A stretch of 10,623 nucleotides of DNA from assembly GCA_029779995.1 (NCBI GenBank), contig JAKOZM010000504.1:1-10623 (forward strand). The letters are read 5' to 3'. The stretch comes from Actinomycetes bacterium. Its GTDB lineage: Bacteria; Actinomycetota; Actinomycetes; S36-B12; UBA10799. Of this stretch, positions 1 through 7,100 are shown piece by piece (the first letter of the stretch is position 1; each line of letters starts with the position of its first letter). The position numbers were made by a program, and so were the translations under genes. The notes under the pieces are model-generated. The model made no database searches, was not told the DNA's origin, and saw only the letters and a program-made list of their open reading frames with translations.

Positions 1-1
1 T

Positions 2-1141
2 TACTGCAACGGCGGATCACCGAAGGACACTTTCGACTACACGCTCAACGGTGGGTCCACCGCCACGGTGTCCATGACGGTCACCTGCGTGGATGACCTG
101 CCGACGGCTGCGGACGACTCGGCGACGGTGACCGAGGATGATGCTGCCACTGCGGTGGATGTCTTGGCCAACGACACCGACCCGGATGGTGGACCTCGCG
201 CAGTCGACTCGGTGACGCAGCCTGACAACGGCACCGTGGTCATCACCGGCAATGGAACCGGTCTGACGTACCGTCCGGATGCGGACTACTGCAACGGTGG
301 ATCACCAAAGGACACGTTCACGTACACCCTCAACGGTGGTTCGACGGCAACCGTGGCCATGACCGTTACCTGCGTGGATGACCCGCCGACGGCTGTGGAC
401 GACTCCGCGAGCGTGACTGAGGACGCTGCTGCCACTGCGGTAGATGTGCTGGCCAACGATCTCAACGCCGACGGTGGGCCGCTTTCCATTGATTCGGCGA
501 CGCAGCCTGACGATGGCACCGTGGTCATCACTGGCGGTGGCAGCGGGTTGACCTACCAGCCCGACGCGGACTACTGCAATGGTGCTTTGACGGAGGACAC
601 GTTCACCTACACGCTCAACGGTGGGTCGACGGCAACCGTGTCTGTGCGTGTCACCTGTGCTGATGACCCTGCCACCGCCGTGGACGACTCGGCGACTGTG
701 ACCGAGGATGATGCTGCCACCGCTGTGAACGTGCTGGCCAACGACCTGAACGCCGACGGTGGGCCGCTTTCCATTGATTCGGCGACGCAGCCTGACGATG
801 GCATCGTGGTCATCACTGGCGGTGGCGCCGGGTTGACCTACCAGCCCGACGCGGACTACTGCAACGGCGGATCACCCAAGGACACATTCACGTACACCCT
901 CAACGGTGGGTCGACGGCAACCGTGGCCATGACCGTTACCTGCGTGGATGACCCGCCGACGGCTGTGGACGACTCCGCGAGCGTGACTGAGGACGCTGCT
1001 GCCACTGCGGTAGATGTGCTGGCCAACGATCTCAACGCCGACGGTGGGCCGCTTTCCATTGATTCGGCGACGCAGCCTGACGATGGCATCGTGGTCATCA
1101 CTGGGAGTGGCGCCGGGTTGACCTACCAGCCGGATGCGGAC
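2..1141 (+). repeat. Four tandem 285-bp coding repeats, arranged ABAB
   Basis: The codons for Tyr-Cys-Asn recur at 2, 287, 572, 857 and 1142, giving an exact 285-bp (95-codon) period with no indel, then a partial fifth unit to about 1230. Units 2 and 4 differ at only 3 of 95 residues, and bases 341-518 are identical to 911-1088 (178 bp). Units 1 and 3 are closer in their middle part (DDSATVTEDDAATAV) than either is to unit 2. The pattern suggests duplication of a two-unit 570-bp block or gene conversion. Each unit carries two Cys 27 residues apart (YCN and VTC), suited to one disulfide per domain outside the cell. Confidence 0.93.
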
Positions 1142-4100
1142 TACTGCAACGGCGGATCACCCAAGGACACGTTCACGTACACCCTCAACGGTGGGTCGAC
1201 GGCAACCGTGTCCGTGACCGTCACTTGCCAGAACGACCCGCCGGTCGCCGTTGACGACTCCGGGACGACGGACGAGGACACGACGCTCACCGTGTCGGCA
1301 CCTGGCGTCCTGACCAATGACACCGACAAGGACCTGGGCGACACGAAGACCGTGGTCAAGTTGAACGGCTTAGCGACGTTGACCGGTACCAGCGCCAAAG
1401 GGGCGTCTGTCACGATCGCCGCCGGTGGTGGCTATACGTACAATCCGGGCGACACGTTCCAGGGGCTGTCGACAGGGGAGTCGGACACCGACTCGTTCAC
1501 CTACACCATGGCCGACGGCACAGGCGCTGAGTCCACCGCGACGGTGGACCTGACCATCACGGGTGTCTCGGATGCACCCACCGCGAACACGGACAGTTTC
1601 GACGCGGTCGGCAACACCGCACTGTTCGTCAGCGTGACCCGGCCCACCGGGAAGGCGGGCCGGGTGACCGATGGCTCGCTGCTGACAAACGACACCGACC
1701 CAGACACGGCCGCTGGCAACCTGGTGGTGGAGGCGGTCAGCAATGCCGCCACCGTCCGGGGTGGCCGCATCACGATCAAGACTGATGGCACGTTCACCTA
1801 TGAGCCCCCCGTGGGTATCACGGGACAGACGGACAGTTACACCTACCGGGTCTGCGATGCCGCACCGTGCACGGCGAGCACGGTCGCCAACAGCACAGGC
1901 ACCCTGAACCTGCCGCTCGCGGGTCAGGTCTGGTACGTCGACAACACCGCCGCCGCAGGTGGGGACGGCACGTCTGGCGCGCCCTTCGATACGCTCACCG
2001 AAGCGGAGACCGCCTCCGGAGCCGGGGACACCACGTTCGTTTTCGACGGGGACGACACCAGTACGGGGCTTGGTGGTGGTTACACGCTGAACGCTGACGA
2101 GCGCCTCATCGGCGAAGTGGCTGGGCTCACTTTTGACCCTGATGGCGCCGGCCCCCTCAGCGCGTTCGACCTCTACCCGGCCACCGCGGGTAAGCGACCA
2201 CTTCTCACCGCCAGCAACAAGGACGTCGTCACCCTGGCCTCCAAGTCCACAGTGACCGGTCTGGGCCTCGACCCCTCCGGCTCGGGGGGCGGCATCAGCG
2301 GGGGGACCGGTGTCAATGCCCCGATCATCAGCGATGTGGTCATCAATGACACAGGCGTCAACGGGTCTCAGCCGGGTCTGGACCTTGATGGCACCACCGG
2401 CACGACGAGTATCTCCGCCCTGAGCGTCACCACTGCCCAAGCCACCGGAGTGCGCTTGGCCAATGCTGGCAGCGTGCTCTTCGCCAGTTCCGGGACGGTG
2501 TCCATCGTCAGCAGTGGGGCCGCGGGACTCGATGTCTCCGGCACTACCTTGACCAACAGTGAGTTCGACGCGATTACGGTGACCGGGTCCAGCCAGGGCG
2601 GTGTGAGCCTGTCCAATGTCCCGGGTCCCACGAACTTCAAGGATCTGAGCCTGGCGACCACCAGCGGTACCGCGCCCGCGTTCGCGCTGTCCAACGCTGG
2701 CGCCGTCACTGTGCCGGCGGCGGCCTCGGCCACCCTCAGCGCCATCGGCGGGCCTGCCGCCGACATCACGGGCAGCGCGAATGCGTCCCTGGCGTTCGAC
2801 AGCGTGAGTTCGACCAATAGCGCGAACGACGGCATCAACATCGCCGGGCTCGCCACCGGCACGTTCAGCGCGACGGGCGGCACCCTCACTGGTGCGCAAG
2901 GAATCGCGTTCGACCTGGACGGCGGGAGCGGGACGGTCGGGTACGCCGGACAGATCGAGAATGGCAGCGGCGCGTCCGTCGACGTCACCAACCGAAGCGG
3001 TGGCGTGGTCACGTTCTCCGGCTCGATCACCGACGGGCCGGACGCTGGGGGTGGCATCACCCTGACCGGCAACGGCGGCGCCACGGTCAACCTCACCGGG
3101 GCGATGAATCTCAGCACGGAGACCGGCGCGGCCTTCAAAGCCACTGGTGGTGGCACGGTGACGGTCACGGGCAGCCCCAGCACGTTGGCCACCACGACCG
3201 GCACCGCCCTGGAGGTTGCGAACACCACCATCGGTGCCAACGGTTTGACGTTCCGCCGTATCTCCAGCAACAGTGCCAGCAAGGGCATCGTCTTGGACTC
3301 GACGGGCACGGCCGGCAGCTTGACCGTGACGGGGGCGGGCGGGACCTGCACCTCAAGTGACACCACCGGTTGTTCGGGTGGGTCCATCCTCAACTCAGCG
3401 GGCAGCGATGACGCGGGTGCTTCACCGGGCGGCACCGGCATTGTGCTCAGGAACACGAAGGCGCCGTCGCTGACCCGGATGCTGATCGACAACGCCTCCA
3501 ACTACGCCATTCGAGGCACTGATGTTTCAGGCTTCACGCTGGCCAACAGTGTCATCAAGGGCATCAACGGAACCAACGGCGCGACACCGTTCGACGATTC
3601 CGCGATCAGGTTCGAGAATCTCACCGGCTCAGCGGCCATCACCGACACCGAGGTGAGCGGCGGGCGTGAGGACAACATCTCCGTGACGAACTCCACGGGG
3701 TCCTTGGACCGGCTTTCGTTGACCCGAGTGACGATCGGGTTGAACAGCGACGCCGACGGCAACGACGGCCTGCACTTGGAGTCCGATGCCACTGCGGGAG
3801 CGCTGAAGGCGACGATCCAGGACAGTACGTTCACGGGGGCTCGCGGTGACCTTGTCGACTACAGCCACAACGGATCGGGAGAGGGCGACCTGGTCATCGA
3901 CAACAGCGACTTCGAGAACAACCACTCGGGGATCGCCACGGGCGGCGGTGGGTTGACGTTGTCGCGTGGCGGCACTGGTGCCACCACGTCGATGGCCATC
4001 AGGAACAGCACCTTCCGGGATGCCGTCGGCACGGCGGTCCTGGTCTACAAGGCGGCGGGACCTTCGGTGATCACAGGAGCCTTTGAGAACAACACGATCG

Positions 4101-4672
4101 GAGTCACTGGCGACGGCAACTCCGGGTCGGCGCAGGGATCTGGGTTGAAGTTGCAGAGCGTGGGTCAAGGGACGATGACGTGGTCTGTGACCGGCAACCA
4201 GATCCGCGGTTACAACAACCACGGCATCGAGGTGCTGGCCGGTGGTGGGGCAACTGCCACGTCCGGCAACATCAACACCACGATCACGGGCAATACGATC
4301 GCGGAGCCCGGTAGCACTCCCAACCAGGCTGAATTCCCGAAGAACGGCATCCACTTCAACATCGGGACGGTGACGGGCGACACCTTCGCCACGTGCGCTG
4401 TGATCGGTGGTGAGGGCGGCTTGGCCAACCGGATCTCCGGCAGTGGCAAGGCAGCGGCCTCGGATCCTGGTACGGACTACGACTTCCGCTTGCGTCAGCG
4501 CCAGGCGACAACCATCCGGCTTCCGGGCTATGGGCAGGCGAACAACGACAACGCAGCCGTGCAGGCGTTCGTCGCTGGTCGTAACAGTGCCGATGGCACG
4601 CCGTTTGGGCTGGCGGGCAACACGGTTCCGACAGGCGGCGGCTTCACTGGGACTGGAACGGCATGTCCGTGA
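2..4672 (+). CDS. Giant secreted Ig-repeat / beta-helix protein (5' end missing)
   Basis: The frame is open from base 2 to TGA 4670-4672 (1556 codons visible), so the start and any signal peptide lie off the window. The first about 410 residues are near-identical 95-residue repeats with Big_9/cadherin-like signatures (DDSATVTED, VLANDxDPDGG, DTFTYTLNGG). Two divergent Ig-like domains follow (about 1229-1565 and 1567-1890), the first with the phrase TNDTDKD. From about 1919 (QVWYVDNTAAAGGDGTSGAP) a Gly/Ser/Thr/Asn-rich region of short repeated strands runs to about 4450 and reads as a right-handed parallel beta-helix. The C-terminus (RLPGYGQANNDNAA ... TVPTGGGF) matches endings I recall from other large bacterial beta-strand-repeat proteins. 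I see no LPXTG signal and no C-terminal membrane segment. A surface or secreted structural/adhesive role is inferred; the ligand is unknown. Domain calls are from motif recognition only. Confidence 0.85.
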   Translation, partial: YCNGGSPKDTFDYTLNGGSTATVSMTVTCVDDLPTAADDSATVTEDDAATAVDVLANDTDPDGGPRAVDSVTQPDNGTVVITGNGTGLTYRPDADYCNGGSPKDTFTYTLNGGSTATVAMTVTCVDDPPTAVDDSASVTEDAAATAVDVLANDLNADGGPLSIDSATQPDDGTVVITGGGSGLTYQPDADYCNGALTEDTFTYTLNGGSTATVSVRVTCADDPATAVDDSATVTEDDAATAVNVLANDLNADGGPLSIDSATQPDDGIVVITGGGAGLTYQPDADYCNGGSPKDTFTYTLNGGSTATVAMTVTCVDDPPTAVDDSASVTEDAAATAVDVLANDLNADGGPLSIDSATQPDDGIVVITGSGAGLTYQPDADYCNGGSPKDTFTYTLNGGSTATVSVTVTCQNDPPVAVDDSGTTDEDTTLTVSAPGVLTNDTDKDLGDTKTVVKLNGLATLTGTSAKGASVTIAAGGGYTYNPGDTFQGLSTGESDTDSFTYTMADGTGAESTATVDLTITGVSDAPTANTDSFDAVGNTALFVSVTRPTGKAGRVTDGSLLTNDTDPDTAAGNLVVEAVSNAATVRGGRITIKTDGTFTYEPPVGITGQTDSYTYRVCDAAPCTASTVANSTGTLNLPLAGQVWYVDNTAAAGGDGTSGAPFDTLTEAETASGAGDTTFVFDGDDTSTGLGGGYTLNADERLIGEVAGLTFDPDGAGPLSAFDLYPATAGKRPLLTASNKDVVTLASKSTVTGLGLDPSGSGGGISGGTGVNAPIISDVVINDTGVNGSQPGLDLDGTTGTTSISALSVTTAQATGVRLANAGSVLFASSGTVSIVSSGAAGLDVSGTTLTNSEFDAITVTGSSQGGVSLSNVPGPTNFKDLSLATTSGTAPAFALSNAGAVTVPAAASATLSAIGGPAADITGSANASLAFDSVSSTNSANDGINIAGLATGTFSATGGTLTGAQGIAFDLDGGSGTVGYAGQIENGSGASVDVTNRSGGVVTFSGSITDGPDAGGGITLTGNGGATVNLTGAMNLSTETGAAFKATGGGTVTVTGSPSTLATTTGTALEVANTTIGANGLTFRRISSNSASKGIVLDSTGTAGSLTVTGAGGTCTSSDTTGCSGGSILNSAGSDDAGASPGGTGIVLRNTKAPSLTRMLIDNASNYAIRGTDVSGFTLANSVIKGINGTNGATPFDDSAIRFENLTGSAAITDTEVSGGREDNISVTNSTGSLDRLSLTRVTIGLNSDADGNDGLHLESDATAGALKATIQDSTFTGARGDLVDYSHNGSGEGDLVIDNSDFENNHSGIATGGGGLTLSRGGTGATTSMAIRNSTFRDAVGTAVLVYKAAGPSVITGAFENNTIGVTGDGNSGSAQGSGLKLQSVGQGTMTWSVTGNQIRGYNNHGIEVLAGGGATATSGNINTTITGNTIAEPGSTPNQAEFPKNGIHFNIGTVTGDTFATCAVIGGEGGLANRISGSGKAAASDPGTDYDFRLRQRQATTIRLPGYGQANNDNAAVQAFVAGRNSADGTPFGLAGNTVPTGGGFTGTGTACP

Positions 4673-4694
4673 GCGGTAGCGTTCGCTGGCTCAC
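4669..4694 (+). terminator. Possible hairpin at the end of the repeat-protein gene
   Basis: GTGAGC (4669-4674, containing the TGA stop) can pair with GCTCAC (4689-4694), and an inner AGC/GCT pair closes a GTTC loop. No T-run follows, so it is not a canonical intrinsic terminator. It may attenuate read-through into arr, or it may be chance. Confidence 0.3.
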
Positions 4695-4715
4695 CGCACG
4701 CGAAAGGCTTTGCAG

Positions 4716-5168
4716 ATGAGTGATCAGTGGATTCCTGTCACCGTGGACAGCTGCGCACATGTGGCAGGTCCGTTCTTCCACGGAACGAGGTTCGCGTTCG
4801 CTCCGGGAGAAGAACTGGTCCCCGGCCGCGCCTCGAACTATCACCAGGGTCGGGTCATGAACCACGTCTACTTCAGCGCGCTGGTGGACACGGCGGCCTG
4901 GGGTGCCGAACTCGGCACCGCGTTGGCCGATGAGGCCCAACGTGGGCACATCTACGAGGTGGAGCCCACTGGCCCCTTCGAGGACGACCCGAACGTCACG
5001 AACAAGCGCTTCCCCGGCAACATCACGCAGTCGTATCGGACCAGGTTTCCGGTTCGGATCGTTCGTGAGGTCCCCGAGTGGGAAGGGCACCCGCCAGATG
5101 TCGTGGCGAGCATGCTGGCGAGTCTGGAGCGGTTGCGGGAGCAGGGTTTGGACGTGATCGAGGATTGA
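4716..5168 (+). CDS. arr: Rifampin ADP-ribosyltransferase Arr
   Basis: The 150-residue product has the length and signature blocks of Arr enzymes, which transfer ADP-ribose from NAD+ to the C23 hydroxyl of rifamycins and inactivate them in the cytoplasm. Blocks seen are GPFFHGT (His22), NHVYFSALVDTAAWGAEL (Tyr52), YEVEPTGPFEDDPN (Asp90/Asp91), TNKRFPGN, QSYRT, the EWEGHP segment, and the C-terminal helix ending in GLDVIED. His22, Tyr52 and the acidic pair correspond to the His-Tyr-Asp residues described for this family. ATG 4716 is preferred over TTG 4710 because GAAAGG (4702-4707) lies 8 nt upstream of it. The gene follows the giant repeat-protein gene by 43 bp on the same strand, so it may be co-transcribed. 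It is intact. Arr homologues are common chromosomal genes in actinobacteria, so this need not be recently acquired. Rifamycin as substrate is inferred from family membership. Confidence 0.93.
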   Translation: MSDQWIPVTVDSCAHVAGPFFHGTRFAFAPGEELVPGRASNYHQGRVMNHVYFSALVDTAAWGAELGTALADEAQRGHIYEVEPTGPFEDDPNVTNKRFPGNITQSYRTRFPVRIVREVPEWEGHPPDVVASMLASLERLREQGLDVIED

Positions 5169-5243
5169 GTGGCCGTCACGCAGGGCGGAGGTGAATTCGT
5201 AGAGATGAACGGTCGTCCATCGGAATCACCATTTGCCTTGCTG

Positions 5244-5255
5244 GCTGCCGGCAGC
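5244..5255. repeat. 12-bp perfect palindrome beside the tRNA fragment
   Basis: GCTGCCGGCAGC is a perfect palindrome with no loop. It ends 3 bp before the orphan tRNA-like sequence. It could be a protein-binding site near an old attachment site, or chance in GC-rich DNA. It makes a poor transcription terminator because it has neither loop nor T-tract. Confidence 0.3.
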
Positions 5256-5258
5256 GAC

Positions 5259-5289
5259 CCCGGAGGGACTCGAACCCCCATTCAGCCGG
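5259..5289 (-). repeat. Orphan tRNA-Arg 3' fragment, candidate att site (left)
   Basis: On the minus strand this is the T-arm, part of the acceptor 3' strand, and the 3' side of the anticodon stem of a tRNA. It matches the tRNA-Arg gene at 9330-9360 at 29 of 31 positions, with 22 identical in a row (5259-5280 = 9330-9351). No D-arm, paired anticodon stem or matching acceptor 5' strand can be formed from the bases to its right, so it is not a full tRNA. A duplicated tRNA 3' end is the usual scar of integration by a tyrosine recombinase. An eroded tRNA gene is the alternative, because the T-loop itself is conserved in all tRNAs. Confidence 0.7.
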
Positions 5290-5308
5290 TGAAGGTGGTC
5301 AGGCGGCC

Positions 5309-5334
5309 TCCGACGTGACTGCGTGAGCGTCGGA
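5309..5334. repeat. Inverted repeat upstream of the PAS-GGDEF gene
   Basis: TCCGACG (5309-5315) and CGTCGGA (5328-5334) form a 7-bp stem with a 12-nt loop, about 60 bp before the GTG start at 5396. It could be an operator or a leader hairpin. No T-tract follows it. Confidence 0.3.
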
Positions 5335-5395
5335 CGGTCGTGGCCGACTACGGTTGGAGGCGCAATCGCTGTCCTGAATAGGGGGTGATAAGACG

Positions 5396-6100
5396 GTGAG
5401 TGAGTCTGCCGGGTCGGGCGCGGACCCTGATGAACTGTCGCTGACGGACCTCTGGAGCGAGCGGGACATGCTCATCGAGGCGCAGGCGCTCGGGCATGTG
5501 GGTGCCTGGGCTTGGCGGGTCTCCACCAGCCAATTGTGGTGGTCCGACGAGACGTACCGCATCTGCGGTCATGCTCCGCAGGGGATCCTGCCGACCTACG
5601 AGGGATTCTTCGCCGCCATCCACCCGGACGATCGGGCCGAGGTCGAGCGGCGCGTGCAGGCGGCGGTCGATGGGACCGAGGAGTTCAACCTCACGCACCG
5701 GATGATCCGCCCTTCCGGTGAGGCCATCCACGTGAAGGAGTTCGGCAAGGTCCTGCGCACCGATGATGGGACGGCAGTGCGGATGCTGGCCTTCATCCAG
5801 GACATCACCGAGGAGGTGAGCCTGCGCCAGGCCCTGGCCGAGAGCGAGCAGCGCTACCGGCTGCTCGCCGAGAACGCCTGGGACGTCATCTGGACGATGG
5901 AGCTCGACGGGAGCATCTCCTACGTCAGCCCCGCGGTCGAACGTGTGCGGGGCCTCACCCCGGCGGAGGCCGCTGTCCAGCCGCCGGAGGAAATGCAGCC
6001 AATGGAGTCGCGGGCCAAGGGCGCGGAGTACTACGCCCGCCTGTTCGAGGCCATCGCAAACGGCACCGAGCTGCCGACCTTCCACGGCGAGCAGGAGTAA
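5396..6100 (+). CDS. N-terminal PAS sensor fragment of the split cyclase
   Basis: This 234-residue fragment starts at GTG 5396, with a G-rich Shine-Dalgarno stretch (AGGGGG around 5380-5385) about 10 nt upstream. Residues about 29-140 form a PAS domain of the PAS_3 type (GAWAWRV, FFAAIHPDDR, and the closing block FIQDITEE). Residues about 141-152 (SLRQALAESEQRY) form the linker helix typical between PAS domains. A second PAS begins at about 153 (LLAENAWDVIWTMELDG) and is cut at residue 234. No membrane segment is visible, so it should be cytoplasmic. The ligand cannot be read from the sequence. Alone the fragment has no enzymatic domain. Confidence 0.85.
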   Translation: MSESAGSGADPDELSLTDLWSERDMLIEAQALGHVGAWAWRVSTSQLWWSDETYRICGHAPQGILPTYEGFFAAIHPDDRAEVERRVQAAVDGTEEFNLTHRMIRPSGEAIHVKEFGKVLRTDDGTAVRMLAFIQDITEEVSLRQALAESEQRYRLLAENAWDVIWTMELDGSISYVSPAVERVRGLTPAEAAVQPPEEMQPMESRAKGAEYYARLFEAIANGTELPTFHGEQE

Positions 6101-6123
6101 ACTACCGCAAGGACGGCTCGATC

Positions 6124-6723
6124 ATGTACGGCGAACTGGACGTCATCCCACAGGTCGACGCCGACGGCAACGCGTTGCGCATTCTCGGGGTCACGCGTGA
6201 TATCAGCGAACGCCGCGCGTACGAGGAGAAGCTCGGCCGCCTCGCGGTCACCGACTCGCTGACCGGCGTGTGGAACCGTCGGCACGGCGAGGAGCTGTTC
6301 ACCGCCGACATGTACGACGCCCGCCGACTCGGCCCGGCGATGTCGCTCCTGATGCTCGACATCGACCACTTCAAGTCCACCAACGACACCCACGGCCACC
6401 AGGTCGGCGACCTCGTCCTGGTCGAACTGTGCCGGCGCCTCACCGCGAATCTGCGGGCCACCGACGTCCTGGTGCGCTGGGGCGGGGAGGAGTTCGTCAT
6501 CGTCATGCGGCACTGCAACCTGACCCAGGCCGTCCCCCGGGCAGACAAGCTCCGGGCGCTGATCGCCGACACCCCCTTCGCCCAGGCCGGCACCGTCACT
6601 GTCAGCATCGGCGCCGCTGAGCTGCAGTCCGACGACGATCTCGGCACCTGGCTGCATCGCGCCGACCGGGCCATGTACGACGCCAAGGCGGCCGGGCGCA
6701 ACGCCGTGCGCTCGCGGGAGTGA
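6124..6723 (+). CDS. GGDEF-domain fragment of the split cyclase
   Basis: The frame is open before ATG 6124 and carries the end of the second PAS domain (ILGVTRDISERRAYEEKL), then a complete GGDEF domain from RLAVTDSLTGVWNRR. The key elements are present: the metal and guanine-binding block DIDHFKSTNDTHGH, the active-site motif GGEEF (bases about 6481-6495), and the inhibitory-site motif RxxD (RATD) five residues before it. The C-terminal ADRAMYDAKAAGRN block is also intact. If translation restarts at ATG 6124, a nearly minimal diguanylate cyclase could still be made, but no convincing ribosome binding site precedes that ATG. The domain call is firm; expression is uncertain. Confidence 0.88.
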   Translation: MYGELDVIPQVDADGNALRILGVTRDISERRAYEEKLGRLAVTDSLTGVWNRRHGEELFTADMYDARRLGPAMSLLMLDIDHFKSTNDTHGHQVGDLVLVELCRRLTANLRATDVLVRWGGEEFVIVMRHCNLTQAVPRADKLRALIADTPFAQAGTVTVSIGAAELQSDDDLGTWLHRADRAMYDAKAAGRNAVRSRE

Positions 6724-7100
6724 CCCCTAACCAGCTCGGCACCTCGGCGCCCGCCTCCCAGCGGTGGCCTCACGCCCGGGGCCACGCGGAAGGCATCGAG
6801 CGTCCGCCACCTCGACAACCAACGAAGCCGGGTGTGGCAGGGCGTGCATCTGCAATGACACCGATGACGGTAGATCAATCCACCATGCGCAACGCAGAAC
6901 CGGCATGCTTCATTTCATGCACAATGGGCGTCTGGTAACTGAATTCCAGGTTAACAACTCCAGGCCGGGTCTACCTGGCGCGGGCTGGGCCGTATCTGGG
7001 GTTGCTGGCGGGTGATCGACCAGACTCGGGTGCCGGGGTCTCTTGACTCGTTCGAGGAGGCCTTCGTCGTCTTGGGTCCTGATCGGGAGGTGACGGTGTC
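6724..7100. other. Intergenic stretch between the two c-di-GMP genes
   Basis: No convincing complete gene. A 6-bp stem GTGGCC (6764-6769) / GGCCAC (6780-6785) lies 40 bp after the first gene, without a T-run. A less GC-rich patch around 6850-6960 holds GCATG/CATGC inverted pentamers (6903-6907, 6916-6920) and could contain promoter elements, but none is clear. At 7012-7107 a short open frame reads like the first strands of a PAS domain (LDSFEEAFVVLGPDREVT) and stops at TGA 7105-7107; see findings. Confidence 0.5.

Larger units (their letters stand above)
5396..6723 (+). pseudogene. PAS-PAS-GGDEF diguanylate cyclase, split by a frameshift
   Basis: Two adjacent frames together encode one protein of about 442 residues: PAS, PAS, GGDEF. 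Frame one ends at TAA 6098-6100 after HGEQE, in the middle of the second PAS domain. The domain continues without a gap in the next frame as NYRKDGSIMYGEL from 6100. Adding one base near 6095-6098 (for example a G, giving GAG-GTA-AAC) restores an uninterrupted, family-typical PAS sequence. Loss of one base, or a sequencing error, is therefore the simplest explanation. No slippery heptamer suggesting programmed frameshifting is present. An intact version would make c-di-GMP from two GTP under control of its PAS sensors. Confidence 0.85.

Noticed and set aside
2..1230. CRISPR-like or non-coding tandem array
   Set aside because: The period is 285 bp and in frame, with protein-level conservation and synonymous differences, so these are coding domain repeats.
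1370..2899. 509-codon open frame on the minus strand, opposite the repeat-protein gene
   Set aside because: It lies antisense to a well-supported coding frame, is rich in Arg/Gly/Ala as expected of GC-rich shadows, and shows no family motif. The same applies to the minus frames at 2368-3501 and 3629-4354.
5258..5330. A second complete tRNA gene
   Set aside because: Only the T-arm and neighbouring bases fit. No acceptor 5' strand, D-arm or paired anticodon stem can be built from the following sequence.
5310..5395. c-di-GMP riboswitch (GEMM type) before the cyclase gene
   Set aside because: The conserved GEMM core and tetraloop receptor sequences are not present; only a simple 7-bp stem is seen.
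5348..6085. 245-codon minus-strand frame
   Set aside because: It is antisense to the PAS domains and has no recognisable domain; the plus strand explains this stretch.
6085..6110. Programmed -1 frameshift joining the two parts of the cyclase
   Set aside because: No X-XXY-YYZ slippery heptamer and no good re-pairing at GAG-TAA; a lost base explains the junction better.
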